Positions 63,437 through 64,000 of a DNA stretch of 64,000 nucleotides are shown one piece after another (position 1 is the first letter of the stretch; every line of letters starts with the position of its first letter). The position numbers and the translations under genes are program-made. Location: contig SVBZ01000028.1 in the NCBI GenBank assembly GCA_015058575.1, positions 1 to 64,000 of the forward strand, given 5' to 3'. A model generated the notes under the pieces. That model was not told the origin of the DNA. It saw only the letters and a list, made by a program, of their open reading frames with translations, and made no database searches. This stretch comes from Pseudoselenomonas ruminantium. Lineage in GTDB: Bacteria; Bacillota; Negativicutes; Selenomonadales; Selenomonadaceae.

Positions 63437-64000
63437 ATGGCCGCCCCCTTATTGCTGCGGGCAATCCACCAATTCATCAGCATGACGAACACCAGCGAGA
63501 AAACAACAATTACCATCGCCCACGCAAAAGCCAGATCGTAATCATTGGCCTGTACAGCAGCATAGATAGCTGTGCTCATCGTCTGCGTCTTGCCTGGGAT
63601 ATTACCCGCAAACATGATTGTCGCCCCAAATTCGCCGAGGGCGCGCGTAAACGATAGCACCAGCCCTGCCAATATCCCCGCGCGTGCATTCGGCACAAGG
63701 ATATGCCAGAAGATACGCCACTCGGACACCCCCAGCGTCCGTGCTGCATAGATGATATTCGGGTCAAGCTGTTCAAACGCGCCGCGCGCCGTGCGATACA
63801 TCAGCGGCAGCGATACGATGACAGCGGCGATGACCGCCGCCTGCCAGGTAAACACCAGCGAGATATCCCATTGCAGCAGGAATTTCCCGATACAGCTGCG
63901 TTTGCCGAGAAACAATAGCAGAAAGAAGCCGACAACAGTCGGTGGTAACACCATCGGCAACGTAATAATGGCATCAGCCAGGCCTTGGAAGCGGTTCATG
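63427..64000 (-). CDS. modB: Molybdate ABC transporter permease, 5' end cut by window
   Basis: About 190 residues of a ModB-type permease are visible. They cover most of the family length of about 225 residues, so the N-terminus lies beyond the window. Spans include LPMVLPPTVVGFFLLLF and FAWAMVIVVFSLVFVMLM. The EAA loop that contacts ModC is AARTLGVSEWRIFWHILVP, and FTRALGEFGATIMFAGN is a family hallmark. The methionine near the edge is probably internal. It runs into modC by a ten-base overlap. Confidence 0.9.
   Translation of the reverse strand, partial: MNRFQGLADAIITLPMVLPPTVVGFFLLLFLGKRSCIGKFLLQWDISLVFTWQAAVIAAVIVSLPLMYRTARGAFEQLDPNIIYAARTLGVSEWRIFWHILVPNARAGILAGLVLSFTRALGEFGATIMFAGNIPGKTQTMSTAIYAAVQANDYDLAFAWAMVIVVFSLVFVMLMNWWIARSNKGAAIWN

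Overview
The window is bacterial chromosome from a diderm Firmicute, most likely a Selenomonas (Negativicutes, Selenomonadaceae). The evidence is Firmicutes-type regulation (two T-box leaders, AGGAGG ribosome sites, frequent TTG/GTG starts) combined with an LptA/OstA-like outer-membrane biogenesis protein and flagellar genes. There is also a GH43 beta-xylosidase that, as I recall it, closely resembles the Selenomonas ruminantium enzyme SXA. Most genes lie on the minus strand. No rRNA, CRISPR array, IS transposase or prophage module was seen.

Region by region. 0.2-5.2 kb: uvrB-uvrA excision repair operon. 5.3-11.1 kb: a DAACS symporter, a small six-helix membrane protein, a degenerate HD-GYP protein and leuS. 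11.1-18.0 kb: a housekeeping block read dgt, dnaG, rpoD, tRNA-Asn, trmK, nif3-like, yitT-like. 18.0-21.9 kb: an lptA-like gene, then glyQ-glyS behind a glycine T-box. 21.9-26.5 kb: phoH, a ybeY-era gene fusion, a DUF502 gene, recO and a lipoprotein. 26.5-33.7 kb: bioB under a BirA-type operator, a DUF2156 gene, an orphan dhaM, one-piece purL and a yhcH/nanQ-type gene. 33.7-36.3 kb: an alanine T-box in front of alaR-alaT, then comFB and tRNA-Arg(CCG). 36.3-42.4 kb: a PTS IICB and GH4 6-phospho-alpha-glucosidase operon with an RpiR regulator, facing an MFS carrier. 42.4-47.7 kb: a more AT-rich patch with a broken AAA ATPase, a very large flgE, a flagellar-operon protein, a serine recombinase and a Cys-rich unknown. 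47.7-52.4 kb: a zinc/manganese-type ABC pair, a drug-type ABC pair and a lipoprotein deacetylase. 52.4-62.1 kb: a xyloside/xylose locus (LacI regulator, DUF4867, GH43 xylosidase, GPH symporter, sugar porter, xylulokinase, divergent fucose/arabinose-isomerase-like enzyme). 62.4-64 kb: molybdate transporter modC and a 5'-truncated modB.

The xylose locus reads as a complete route: import of xylosides or xylose, hydrolysis, isomerisation (apparently by a non-XylA enzyme) and phosphorylation. The maltose-type locus imports and phosphorylates alpha-glucosides and splits them inside the cell. The most interesting signals are the in-frame YbeY-Era fusion, an array of TGACNNGTCA palindromes between the rpiR gene and the divergent MFS gene (with a related site at the alpha-glucoside promoter), the isomerase replacement in the xylose locus, and the enlarged hook protein near a DNA invertase-type recombinase.
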